A stretch of 7,145 nt of DNA, taken from positions 1 to 7,145 of the forward strand of contig JBGPIK010000353.1 in NCBI GenBank assembly GCA_041484845.1. Reading direction: 5' to 3'. This DNA comes from JBGPIK01 sp041484845 (GTDB lineage Bacteria; Desulfobacterota; Binatia; UBA9968). The position numbers and the translations under genes are program-made. This document shows, in pieces, positions 7,067 through 7,145 of this stretch. Numbering within the stretch: position 1 is the stretch's first letter; each line of letters opens with the position of its first letter. The notes under the pieces were generated by a model. The model was given only the letters and a program-made list of their open reading frames with translations. It was not told the DNA's origin and made no database searches.

Positions 7067-7145
7067 CTAATTGACCTTAATTTCAACGCGTCGGTTTTTC
7101 GCGCGACCTTCTTTGGTTTTGTTGTCGGCGATCGGCTTGGTTTCA
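7067..7145 (-). CDS. OmpA/MotB-domain outer-membrane or peptidoglycan-binding protein, C-terminal end only
   Basis: Only the last 25 codons are inside the window; the gene continues past the right edge on the - strand. The visible tail has KPIADNKTKEGRAKNRRVEI and then KVN before a TAG stop. The PIADN...GRAKNRRVEI pattern is the end of the OmpA C-terminal domain, which binds diaminopimelate-containing peptidoglycan in Gram-negative envelopes. The N-terminal part (beta-barrel, lipoprotein anchor, repeats or other) cannot be seen, so it may be an OmpA porin, a Pal-like lipoprotein or a multidomain envelope protein. The 21-bp gap to the following small exported-protein gene suggests cotranscription. 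Confidence 0.85.
   Translation of the reverse strand, partial: ETKPIADNKTKEGRAKNRRVEIKVN

Noticed and set aside
1..7145. CRISPR arrays, tRNAs, insertion sequences or prophage genes
   Set aside because: Reading both strands, I saw no regularly spaced repeats, no tRNA-like cloverleaf, no transposase or integrase, and no terminal inverted repeats.

Overview
This window looks like an ordinary chromosomal stretch from a Gram-negative bacterium. A glycogen-synthesis cluster sits on the left (+ strand) and three unrelated genes sit on the right (- strand). The Gram-negative reading rests on the OmpA-type C-terminus at the right edge and on a small Sec-exported protein beside it. The GlgC type (VLAGG, RAKPAVPFGG, IIDFVLSN) and the glgA-glgC-GH57/DUF3536 order resemble, from memory, deltaproteobacterial-grade or neighbouring uncultured lineages. 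That placement is an inference, and no rRNA or marker gene is present to confirm it.

Left part (1-5005, + strand): the 3' three quarters of glycogen synthase (glgA, open at the left edge), then after 17 bp a complete ADP-glucose pyrophosphorylase (glgC), then after a 185-bp gap a complete 807-residue GH57 protein with a DUF3536-type C-terminal half. GlgC makes ADP-glucose from glucose-1-phosphate and ATP, and GlgA uses it to extend alpha-1,4-glucan. The GH57 protein very probably acts on that glucan, but its reaction is not known. No classical GH13 branching enzyme is present in the window.

Middle (5006-5211): a 206-bp gap between convergent transcription units. It holds a weak terminator-like hairpin on the - strand and no convincing gene.

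Right part (5212-7145, - strand): a MOFRL-family glycerate 2-kinase, a 130-bp gap with a strikingly purine-rich + strand, a 123-residue secreted protein of unknown function, and, 21 bp further upstream of that, the last 25 codons of an OmpA/MotB-domain protein. The small secreted gene and the OmpA-like gene look like one operon. The kinase may be read from the same transcript or from its own promoter.

I saw no tRNA, rRNA, CRISPR array, insertion sequence or attachment site. The point most worth following is the GH57/DUF3536 protein: an enzyme with an intact-looking catalytic pair, no reaction that I can assign, and a consistent place beside the two core glycogen-synthesis genes.
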